This document shows positions 25,229-35,505 of a DNA stretch of 64,000 nucleotides, one piece after another; positions within the stretch are counted from its first letter, which is position 1, and the number at the start of each line of letters is the position of its first letter. Position numbers and translations under genes: made by a program. Under the pieces are notes generated by a model. That model saw only the letters and a program-made list of their open reading frames with translations. It was not told the origin of the DNA and searched no databases. The DNA is from Cantharellus purpuraceus (Eukaryota > Basidiomycota > Agaricomycetes > Cantharellales > Hydnaceae), in NCBI GenBank assembly GCA_025174535.1, contig JALBUN010000022.1:124001-188000 (forward strand). Reading direction: 5' to 3'.

Positions 25229-26524
25229 CTACACACTCATACCCACGCAGATATTGACCCATCCGTCCGCCCCCGCGAGACATGCACCGAGCCACGGAAT
25301 CTCCGCCTGCATGGGGCATACAACGCCTTGCACAATAACGTGCGCCAACGGAGGCTTATTAACAGGGAATAGTAAGGGTAGGTGCACTCCTAGGAACGCC
25401 CCCAGAGACATGGGTTGGCCTAGATGACAGATTTCTCAATGTAAAGGGGACTAATGATAGAGAAGTGTCAACTAACCTTCTTGGCTTGTCGGCGGGACGA
25501 GGTCTTGCAATACAGGCCCATCGGGAAGATATATTCGCACAGGGACACTACGGACGTTGTACGCGCTATCAAGGGTTCCCGATGTATCATTAGGTGGAGA
25601 ACGTGGTTGCAGCGATGACTGCGCAGAAGGTGGCGAAGGTGCGGATATACCCTGAGTGTGCAAGGAAGGCGTAGCCGTCGGACATATCTTCGACGCCACA
25701 CGCCAGTAATTTTCAAAGTTGTCTATGGAGAAGAAAAATATGTCAGTTACGAGTGTTTCGTGGAAAACGAACGATCGTGGGGACGCACGTTCTTTGATTC
25801 CCTCCCACATACCGTCCTGTTCTGCCTTGCGAAGCCCAGTAACACGTTTGGTGTTCCCCCATCGGAGAAAATCTGCTTCTTTCAGCTGTCCCATGAAGGC
25901 CTGTTTGCATGCCTCCTGATTTGGGGACAGGAGCAGCTTATCGACAGGTGGAGATGCCAGATGGAGTGTCATACGCAATGGTATGGATTGCATTGAGCTG
26001 GACGATGCCGCCAGAGACACCGTATGACAGTCATACAAAAGCCCTATTGGCCAGTGCCTTTTTCAATATCCTCGCCTCAGCTTCATCTAGTATGCGAGAA
26101 TATAAACGAGAGAAGAGCAAGGACGATAGCGTTTGAAGAGAATTAGGGTCTCTAATCCTCTTGAGACACTGTCGTCCAACACACTCCCAGGCAGGCACAC
26201 TTACCACTTGATCGGATGCCCATCGTCTCCTTCAAACCACCAATCCGCTTCCCGCACGCTCATGTTCCCCGCATCGTCGAATACCAAGTCCGTCAGAAAA
26301 CGTTTGAGCTCTGGGATGAGGAGGGGTAGGTAGCTGACGCGAGGTGCTTGGATGTAGTAGCTCTCGAGCCCGCGGTCGGAATTGGCAGGCAGCTCTTTGG
26401 CATCGATGTGGATTTCGAGGGGAACGGTGCCCTCCCAGGTGAGTCTGCGGAAGAGAGAGGTCGACGCGGGCGTTGAAAACGCAGATGGCGAGTGTGAGTG
26501 AGTTTTCGAAGGGTACGTTGACAT
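25229..26524 (-). CDS. ATG5: autophagy protein 5
   Basis: Four exons (26524-26205, 26057-25789, 25722-25477, 25419-25229) give about 341 aa. ATG5 is conjugated to ATG12 and, with ATG16, acts as the E3-like complex for ATG8 lipidation on forming autophagosomes. Family landmarks in order: LFRRLTWEGTVPLEIHID, RVSYLPLLIPELKRFL (first ubiquitin-like fold), HPIKWHWPIGLLYD, FMGQLKEADFLRWG with the lysine expected to accept ATG12 (about residue 166), QDGMWEGI, then VRIYLPDGPVLQDLVPP, LGAFLGVHLPLLF and a C-terminal WLGACLAGADGWVNICV. The N-terminus is uncertain: an in-frame Met also lies at 26572, and the conserved part begins about 24 residues after 26524. Stop codon at 25229-25231. A phase-1 intron at 25788-25723 must be spliced to join the halves. 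Confidence 0.93.
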
Positions 26525-26940
26525 TGAGCGGGTTGGTCGGAGTTCAAAGTTGGTATGCGGCGCTGTGAGCACTGCTAATAATCATCGATGCAAAGAATAT
26601 TCTTCAGGTGTCTCCACTGTCATTCAAACCGTCACTCGCAGAAATTCTCATTTGTTGTCGTTTTACTTCGGCGAGCTTGCGGAGCCGCTGGGATGTTCTA
26701 GAGGATCAAGTATAAGATGAAACCCAACGTCTTGCATAGACTTAACCGCTGCCTAATTAGCTAGTGATAAGTATCCTCACGCATTTGCAGTATCCATCCA
26801 ACTATTGCGTCATCCCTCCGGGTACTTCAATAGATGTTAGTATTATTATTAGGATAGCATTGTAATGAAACAAAAGCTATTCAGATAGTTTATGCACTAT
26901 TAATACATCGCATTTTGACCCAACCGGGAGGACGCACCAT
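26525..26940. other. ATG5 upstream region
   Basis: No gene supported. The left border of the duplicated membrane-protein segment lies near 26885. Confidence 0.4.
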
Positions 26941-29235
26941 TCACGTCTGGAGATGCACCGGTAATGGGCATTGATCGGTAATGATCTCTGAGAGGTAAGG
27001 GCAAGGGCAAGGAGCAATAGCCATGACCGACTGACTACCTGCGTTCGAGACGCCAGGTGACGTTACGGTTTTTACATCTTCAGCTTGTACATTCCGTCCC
27101 CAAAATTTCCAAGCGTGCAAAATATGCTGTAAAGAGTCGAGAGAAATCGGGAAATCACGATGACAAGTACATGGACTTCAGACTCACTCTTTGTGTGCTC
27201 AATATCAAAAATGTCGCGAGCGCATCTGCAGATTGTTATTCTTGTTTGTAAATCCGAAACAGCTTTACAATACGTACTCGTAGATATCAGCATTTGAGTC
27301 GCCTGCTTTACCGGGATATCTCTTGGAAGCAGCACCGAATTCACCACTGGCAATCTTCCGTGGCGTTAGATTGTGAGGGCAGGAGCCTACCGAGCTGCAC
27401 ATACATCATCGGCACCAACTGAGCGACGCAAAATACAAACAAGCGGAGGACAAAGCAAAAACTTGTGCATGGTACTCGCGCAGTCCTCCGTGATCGGTAG
27501 ATTAGGCGGCCTATCAAGACTGGAGATGCGTGCATCGGATTGTGAGACACGTCGCATAAGAAGGGTACGGATTGAATCACGTTACTTTCTATAAAGAATT
27601 GAAGGAGACCAATGCCAAACAAACAGATGCTAAGCGCTTGTCGACTACGGTACAGAGCGATTAGTAAAGTGAAAACATTTCGAAGAAACATGATACACAC
27701 ACTCGAATACCGAGAACTGACTCGTTGACACAGAAAACAAGCTCATCAAGCCGCCACGTTGCGGACATAATCATGACGGCCTATGATATAATTATAGTGT
27801 TTTGCAGTCAACATCAGAAAGAGAGGGTTTTTCTGCAGGGCACAACCAACTGCTTACAGCGAAGGAAGCAGTTGACCATGAGAGAAATGCAAAGTAAGGG
27901 GATGTGAGCAGCTGCAATATTCGGATAAAACCCCGTCCGAGTTACCGCAAGTACAACACTAACCAGAAACCTAAACAAGAAGGATTTCCGTCCGAGAGGT
28001 GCCCCACCTATCAAAGTCGCTTTCAGATCTGTCCACGTCTACCCAGCCGGGGGAACAGAAGACAGGGTTCAGTCCAATATTCGAATACATATACAACTTG
28101 CACAGCTTACATGGTATATTACGACAACCCATGAAACTCCACACCTTTTTGCAAAGCTTTACAAATCCCAGACGAAGAAAATAGTGGAAGATACACACAT
28201 TGGTAAAACACCATCCATCAAGATGGCTTGTGTAGAACATAGCCAATTGGGTGGGTCACGACCCAAATCTCCAGAAAAATACCTAGAAAAGGAAGATGTC
28301 AACTTAATGTTCTACCACGCAACTCCCAATAATCAGTCTACCCACAGTAGGCACGGAGGAATCTGCGTGAGTAGCGTCGCAATAAGAAAATTCAAAAAGA
28401 AGGGATTGCTGCGCTGGGGCAAGGATTTGTCAAATAGAAACGTGGCAATGAGGACAAGTATGACAGCTTCTCCAAGAATGTCAGATGTGAGCGAAAACAC
28501 TTGAACGGTCGTCGACGAGAGCATGCCCAAGAAGTGAGGAAGGGAAAGAATAGGGGTGAGGAAGTAGAAGCAAGGCGCCATCTCTGGGGAAAATCTACTA
28601 ACGGGGGAAGAGGCATCCCGATGCTCGGGGAAAGTTACACCGCGCGCTGTTGCACGGGTAACTCCATCCTTGAACTTCTTCTATAAATCAACAAGCCATA
28701 CGCGTGGGTTCAAAGAATATAGCCTTTTGAATGCGTGATTCGTCAAGGATGCTGTGCACGTTGTCGAGATCTCGACCTTTTTGTTTTCTTCAAGTTCGCA
28801 TCATCGACACGTAATATGATGTGACCCATGATAATGTGATGAAAGTGTTGATTGGATGTTTCTATTTCTTTTCTTTCCTTCATACTATCCCACATTACTA
28901 AATTTCGTAAATTTAACTTGTTACGTTCGCGTTATACTGCATGTCAGGTCATGTCAAGCGATCACTTTACCCTGATGACTGACGTAATGCTGAGCACCAC
29001 AGCGTCGAAGATAATCAACGTAATCAACGTAGGATTGGACCCTCCGGAGTGAGCATCAGAAGGGAGTGTGCAGGTACCGGTCATAGTAAGGAATTACGAG
29101 GTTTAGGGCTATTGTCGACAAGCAACTTCCTGAGGGCCCTGCTTTTGTAATGACGAGTGACGAGGAAGAGGAAAATACACAAATTTGGCGCTGCATTTCG
29201 TGGGATTTAGTGCTAGTGCGTTGCTGGAAGATACC
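26885..29235. repeat. segmental duplication, left copy (family copy 4 unit)
   Basis: Matches 39296-41400 in the same orientation. It covers the membrane-protein gene plus 5' flank. Shared anchors include TTTATGCACTATT near 26890 and 39299, ACTGCATGTCAGG near 28938 and 41110, and AAATTTGGCGCTG near 29182 and 41330. Divergence is clear, with many substitutions and small indels, so the event is not recent. Confidence 0.75.
26941..28524 (-). CDS. orphan seven-helix membrane protein, family copy 4
   Basis: Exon 1 (28524-28346, 179 nt) encodes a helix pair with the family motif KSLPQRSNPFFLNFLIATLL and ends in PPCLL. The 84-nt exon 2 reads YFSGDLGRDPPNWLCSTQ then AILMDGVLPM. It is followed by TWTDLKATLIG, the helix SPYFAFLSWSTASFA, RLFVFCVAQLVPMM, ALATFLILSTQR and the last exon HILHAWKFWGRNV, running to a stop at 26941. 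Each block lines up with copy 5, its duplicate 12 kb away. Exon borders in the middle are inferred from that comparison. No clear disabling change was found, but I did not place every exon. Function unknown. Confidence 0.6.
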
Positions 29236-29289
29236 CTTATGCCAATTAGTCTTCCCCTCTTTGACTTGCTGCTTCCCATTTAGCATCCT

Positions 29290-30245
29290 CATTCTCCCGT
29301 TCTCTCTCCCGTTCTCGCCTCCCAGTGGGAGAAAGGGCTCGAGGCTTCCCCTGGCGCATCGTCAGGGATATCCTCAACAGTTGAGCGCGATAAAAAACGC
29401 CAACGCATGTGCATCTGCTCCCACCCCAACGGTGCCATAATCGGAAACGTCACCGCCGCATACAACATGCCGCCCACCCAATCGCCTCCGCCAGCTGTAA
29501 GCCTGCCAGCTCACCCCGTACGTGTCCTCGCCCACAAACCAGAGGATAAACCTCACTATTGAGAGCATCCAGCCCATGTAGTTTTGTAGGCGCTAGTGGT
29601 TGCAGATGGCGACGCTGACGCCGGTGATAATGCTAGAGGTAAAGTGATATGGGTAGGGGCACGAAGGGAAGGGGAAGGTGAGTTACGCACGCAACGGGAG
29701 CGATGGTCAGTGAGAGTTCAAGCATGTCGATCCCGGATTTGATGGGGGCGTGGCCTTTGACGGCCTGAAATATAGACGGGGAGATAATCTATACCAAACC
29801 GGCATCCCTTCACCCTGCCACTAGAGATGACAAGTCACCCACGGACGATAGCCGTCGATAAAATGCCGTGGAATAAAGCCAATAGGTGCCTAACCCCCCG
29901 TCCATCACCCGCCATCAGAAGCCCGAGGTGAGAGAATCCACGATCAACTCACCCGCTCAAACTGGTGGAATTGGCTTATAATTCAAATGGAACTGAGGGA
30001 ATACATGCCCAGCGCATCTCGTAATAGAAAAAGAACCCAATGGCGAAAAGGCCCCTGAGTAATGGGATGAGGAATTGGGAGGGACCAAGCGTAGGTGACT
30101 CCGCCCCATGTAAGTGCAAGGGTTGTGGCGGCAGCTCCTGCAATGACAATGAGATTTCCGCCAGAGGGGAGATATAAGTCGGCAGTACGGTAGACGAGGA
30201 TGAGAGCGCAACGTACAACCAGTCTATGCACGATAGCTTGTTCAA
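29290..30245 (-). pseudogene. MFS multidrug-type transporter, degraded
   Basis: Pieces of a fungal 14-helix MFS efflux pump are spread over different frames of the minus strand: IVIAGAAATTLALTWGGVTY and AWS, then FAIGFFFYYE and IPSVPFE (about 30190-29990), AVKGHAPIKSGIDML (about 29765-29720), NYMGWMLSIVRF and VGEDT (about 29585-29520), and a piece AVTFPIMAPLGW in yet another frame (about 29460-29425). The order is right, but the frame changes several times without plausible introns and stops intervene. The N-terminal third and the C-terminus were not found. This is a relic rather than a working gene. Confidence 0.7.
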
Positions 30246-31403
30246 AATATGATATCAGCCATAATGTCTAGAAGATTCAGCCAACCAGTGGTTCACACAG
30301 CATAAGAATATAATTTTAGGAGCATGCTGCTACACTTTGACAGTTGTATCAGAACTCTGTGGGTGAGACAGAATTTCGACCAGAGCGATGCCATCGTCTA
30401 CCATTACTGCTGGCACATCATGTTCCGCAAGAACGACTGCCTCCAGCAACGGCTCTGCCTCGTTCGTCACATCAGCGTGCGAATCGCTAAACTCTGCAAT
30501 AACGGCATCATCCATCGTTTGGTTGCTGCATGGAAGCTTCCAACCACTATCATAGGTATGCCTGGGAGGTATTGGTAATAGGATGTGCGTTTCTCTGGAG
30601 GTCGAGGTGAATGTTGCAATGATAATGGCAGATAAGCTGTATATACTTTGTCAGATGACATCTCCTCAGGAGCCTCACTGTATCTCACCTGCTCAATATA
30701 TACCCAATAATACCCCCAATGTTGAAGACCTAGAAGATGAACGTCAATGCCTTCAGGCTCTCAGTGTCCAGGCACAATCCGTCGGCGCTGTACATGGATG
30801 TCAAGACACCCATATTACCATATAGGCATGCTTAAATAAAATATTTTCAGCCCGTGAGTGTATTTGGGGACCTTGCTTTTCGCCGCCATTACCACACCCA
30901 TTCTTGAAGATCATGATACATCGATGACACTGTACCTCCGCGAATGCTTGTGTAGCCCATAGCAAAATCAGTCTTCGCAAACTCCAGTGCAGCGATAAAA
31001 TTTCTAGACAAATGTTTCGGACCTTCTCGGTAGGTAATGGGAATAGAGCAAAAGCGTTATGCGAAGAACTCAATCTAAAGAGAAATGGGTATGTGCTAGG
31101 ATGGATCTGACACAGCGTAAGTAGCGGATGTCATACTTCCATTAATTGATGAAGACCGTCACATGTCACACGTCACACATCCAAATCCTCGATAGGATCC
31201 CGCGACGTTTGAGTTCGCCTACCAGCATTGTCGCTGCCTTTTCCTTAAAACGCAATAAGACAGGGAGAAGGAGAGGCAGGAGGATTAGGAGTGGAAAGAG
31301 GGGGAAGAGAGAAAGGTAGGTTCTCACGTTTCAATATTCCAAGCAATTTCATATCAATACTAATGATTGTTCAGAGAACCACGACAGGAACTCCGCACAC
31401 ATC
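30246..31403. other. accessory stretch, nothing secure
   Basis: Possibly contains further unrecognisable MFS remains. Open frames near 30330-30688 (minus) and 30801-31073 (minus) show no family landmarks. Confidence 0.35.
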
Positions 31404-32174
31404 GTGTCCACCCATGAGTTAAACTCACCACATCCCACTCTCAAACTTGCCATATTCCATACCATCAATGCACAAAGTCCAGACATGCTTGAATTCACAC
31501 ACCCGCCAGCGTATTCAAGGAAGGGCTCGCGCGCGGCGTCTCGGGTATTATCACGAGCGCAATGCACGGACTTTACGTGCACGACTCGAGACATGAAGAA
31601 CTCCGCGCCCAGGGAGACTGATTCTGAAGGCTCTGCAAAGGTGGTGCGGGACGAGCTGTATTACAAAGGCTTTGAAATGTGCGCCATCGAGACAACAGAC
31701 ACACAGCTCATGGGTGGGGCTTCCTTCGTCAAGGAACGCACCGAGGAACGACACCAGCATCGAGGCGCTGCGCGAGGAGAAGCGGGACTCTGAGCGACAG
31801 AGCAACGGAGGAGTGAGGGTGCGTGCCCATCTTTCCGCACTCGATGATGCCGCAATTCCCGCCCCACTTCCCTCGCTTCTACCTCCCGTTAAGGCTGCAG
31901 TTGGCGGAGAGGGCGGTGGGAATTTCAGGGCAGGCGAGTGTGTGGTCGGTTCTTAGCGGGACGAGACGAGGCTGAAACGGATTCAGATTTGCAAGTCGAG
32001 GATTTGGAAGAAACGGTGTTCGAGCTCCGCGAGGACATTGCATTGGGGGCCAACGTGCATGGACTGTCCCTAGGTGATAACTCCGCGCAGAATCGGATGG
32101 ATTCGATGCCGAAGATGATGGATAGGGTCAGGAAGGTCAGGAACCATTCGTTCATGATGTGCGTCCACCGCTGA
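31404..32174 (+). pseudogene. coiled-coil protein gene or remnant, copy 1
   Basis: Scattered over frames are heptad-like charged segments such as DTSIEALREEKRDSERQ (about 31758-31808) and QVEDLEETVFELREDIALG (about 31996-32050). A GT donor follows the first piece (near 31812) and the second follows an AG. The same coiled-coil segment recurs at 39170-39260 (copy 2). No start or complete frame could be built and no family is recognised, so this may be a remnant or a short-exon gene. Confidence 0.4.
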
Positions 32175-35100
32175 GCAGTGCCAGATGCCACTAGTGGTTT
32201 AACAGCTCCCTTTGCTCAGATTGTGTCCACGATGCTGATATGGATCGAGCACTCGTTCCAGAAGACATATAAAGCCACAGGAAATACAGTGCACAGGGTG
32301 TGCATCGTCGGGGCGTCTTGGCAATGGATTACATGATATTCCAGCGATCGTGGAGGTGATATGCGCGGGAAAGAGGATCCAACAGGATCATTCAATGCAT
32401 CACAGCAACAAAATCAAAGATACAATAAAACATTCAAATAGTACTACATCGATCTCCATCCGTTCTTTCCCGCACCTGCATACCATCCACCTTCTTTCGG
32501 ATCAGTGATGTATAAGATTCGACATACTTGGCCATCACGTGACTCGAGAAGATTTTTCCTCACGTCCCATCGATGCTGGTCAGAATCCCATTTCGTACGT
32601 CCTGACACGGGGATTATGCCTGCTGAAATGCGCTTTTAAGGGAACACAGATCACCGCCTTTTCCATCGACATCCTAGGACCCACATCGGCGATGAGGAGC
32701 ATTGGATGCATCTCAAAGGGATGGGGACACGCATACTTGATCGCAACCCATCTAAAGACTTGACGCTAGCCAATTGACGCCGGATGTCGCATTCAGCTAT
32801 TGAGGATATCCTCGACGATGCGCCAGGGAGCAGTCTCGAGCTCTTTCCCCAACTGGAAGGCGAGCACGGGAGAATGAGGGTGCTGGCTCTGTGAGTGCCG
32901 GCGCACAGTGTCGTCTCTCATTCTAACGAAGCATTGGGCAGTTGGGCAACGCCAAGCATATTCTTCTGCGCGCTGGACCCTCTCCTTAGTGAATAACAGC
33001 TGCGCATTTCTCCGCTTCAGCTGATAACGATGCATCTTCTTTAGTTCCGTGCCGATATGCGTGTTCAGAACATGGCTTGCGAACGCAGATCTACTGCTTG
33101 TTTTGCAGTAGTACCCGCACTCCAGGCCATTGTCCTTGTAAAGCGCGCAGTATCGGAATGCCCCAGTGACGATCGATAGATCAGTGATGTTGATCTGGGG
33201 GGTATGAAGATCGTGTGCACTGTTTGTGTGCCCAGATGACGCCGGAGGAACGTTTGTGGTTGTTCCATCCAGCGTCTGGGCAACTGTCGGGGTGGGCTGC
33301 GCTGCTGTGGCGTTCCATGCAGCGGGCCCATACTGATTTATGTTGTTGATTTCGTTGGGTTGTGACCCAAACGAACTGTCCAGTTGCTGTCAGGAGTATA
33401 TCAAGGTGATTAGAATGACAATCACCTATTACTGGGATTAATACCCAGCCAATCTGGTGCTGGAGTGTAGTCCAGCATCTGTGGGCCCCATGGGTATGCT
33501 GGGGGTTGGGGCGGACTTGGATCCGACTCTTGAGACATGGGAAGACCGAGGTCTTCGCTTGAACCCAACGTATCCTGTGGTTGGGAACTGTCCCCAAGCA
33601 ACGCGTCGAACAGCCCTGACCCTGCCCAGCCTTGGAGGAGCTCTCTTAACGCCGCTCTGAGAATGGTAGAGTCAGTCCGCTATATCATGGGACAGTGAAG
33701 ATCGCCTTACTCATCAACATGCGACGGACCCGTCACCGGGAGGTTGTCGATGGACGCCTCTCCGAAGGCGATGTTGTCTGGATCGTCCAGCAACGGAGTC
33801 CTGAAGTTCAGAACAAGTGAGTAGTGTGCCTTAGACATTGGAATTGCTTTTTGACATACAATAGACCAATTGGTGCCTCCTGAAAGGTGCCAACATCACC
33901 GCCGTTTGGGAAGGCAACCCTGAAGTGGAGAGCAAGGTGAGTGGCTTTCCATAGACATGTCAGTCATTCGACGTACGAGTGATCGGTTGCGGTGGGGACT
34001 TGGAGCGCATCCTCGAAGGGTGCGTTGTTGTAGCCGTTTTCAAAAGTGGGACTGAAGGTGAAACGAATGTAAGTCGCATGCCAAAGATATCTTCGCACAA
34101 TCTGGAAGGAGAGGCGAATGTCCTGGCGATGACACTCACTTGAAGGGATACTGGTTCATGTTGGATGACAAAGGTAGATGTGCACAGATGCAATGGTAGG
34201 TTGTTGGGGAGGCGAAGGGTTGACGTGAGACAAGGAATTGTCTCGCCATTTATATCTGCTATCGACCGCTTAGACCATAGGATCATGTGAGCGTGCCAAT
34301 TGTGCATGTAAAGGGGGGTGGCGTCCTCGAGGTTATCCTGAGGGACCGATTTGGCTAGGACATGAGATACTGGACCTCGATTAGGGACTGCTGACATGAT
34401 CCCGGTCCGTGGTGGGGTTTGTCTGAACCATCCTTCTGCATTGTCTGCTTGACATGGCCCGAAAAAAATGGGGGTCTCTCTGTTTTTTCAATTCACTAGA
34501 ACAAATTAGGTATATCGCATTCATCGGAGCACATGTATCTCGCACGTATCAGGTTCTTGATCTTCCTTCATTTTCGCTTCCGGTAATAAAGGCTTCTTTG
34601 AAGTGAGTTGAGGGGGTTCCACTGACATGTGAGACTTCATTTACTACCTTGGCTTTGCAGCGTCCCGTGTCCTGGCGGAAATGGCATATTCTCATCGAAT
34701 TGGGATATACCACAGCTAGGGAGGCTGCGATGAAACAAATTCCATGACTGGATTTAGTAACCTGGCGAGTCATTGCGATCGGATCTTGTACCCACTTGGA
34801 ATTCATTGAGCTCCTGAATAGCCCCAGGACAGGCCAGACAGTTAGAGTTTGATAAATATAGCACACTATACTTCAATCGTTGTCTCAATTGTCTGTTGTA
34901 GATCCATCTTTCAGTCGGTCCACAAGGACAACGCTTAGCATGTGGATATCTGTCCTCGATCTTACAAGGCACATAGGCACGACAGCCTTCAAGTAGTCTT
35001 GCGTGATCCGCAATTTCCTTCGTTTGATGTCCTTTGAAAGCTGACCGGCGGCTCTGCGATGTAGACTACATATCCAACGCAGTTGAGAAGTTGGCGGTCA

Positions 35101-35386
35101 TAAAACACTGTCTTGACGTCTATGTGCGGCACATTGTCAATACGTGTAGCTCATAAATAGCTCTGTCAAGAGGATGAGGCCCTAGTTCAAATAATTCCAG
35201 GTCTTCCGTGTCAACTTTGGCCCCGTCTCACATTATTAGTAGCGTGTACTAAAGTATGAGTGAATGTATGAATGAGAAGAGTATGCTAGGAGATAGTGTC
35301 TTGACAATCCTTAGCCGCACCCATGTGTGTAGCCCCTGTAAGGCTCTGTTAAGAGGTTCTGGGTCCAAAAATTTTGAGGCAAGTGC
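32090..35386. repeat. tandem segmental duplication, unit A (zinc-finger gene)
   Basis: Direct repeat of 35506-38345. Anchors include AGGAACCATTCGTTCATGAT (32132 and 35530), GACTCGAGAAG/GACTCAAGAAG (32551 and 35763), the whole minus-strand zinc-finger gene, GTCTATGTGCGGCACATTG (35118 and 38050) and GGTTCTGGGTCCAAAA (35353 and 38316). The two units differ by substitutions and by deletions in both. Confidence 0.9.
32793..34159 (-). CDS. C2H2-like zinc-finger protein, readable copy A
   Basis: Six exons join in phase: 34159-34140, 34051-33977, 33919-33860, 33800-33711, 33656-33426 and 33375-32793, giving 352 aa. The N-terminal half is acidic and Pro/Gln-rich, probably disordered, with short helical pieces such as ALRELLQGWAGSGLFDALLG. 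The C-terminal third carries two finger-like motifs: C245-x3-C249-x10-H260-x4-H265 and C302-x4-C307-x11-H319-x4-H324. The two motifs are separated by a Lys/Arg-rich helix. Such non-canonical spacing is common in agaricomycete C2H2 genes that probably act as DNA-binding regulators, but the target is unknown. The start MNQYPFN was chosen because it is kept in copy B and only this frame continues into exon 2. Confidence 0.75.
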
Positions 35387-35505
35387 GCATCACCAGCCGT
35401 CTGTGACAAGGGCGTGGCTGACCGACTGGAGGGGGGTGTCCGAAGTGCGTAGACCTTACTTTTTAACACTACCAACGTGCACGGACGGTCCCTTGATAAC
35501 TCCGC
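34160..35505. other. unit A 5' flank and junction between tandem units
   Basis: Promoter side of zinc-finger copy A, then a stretch shared with 37240-38345. No additional gene is supported. The unit A/unit B junction lies between about 35386 and 35506. Confidence 0.5.
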
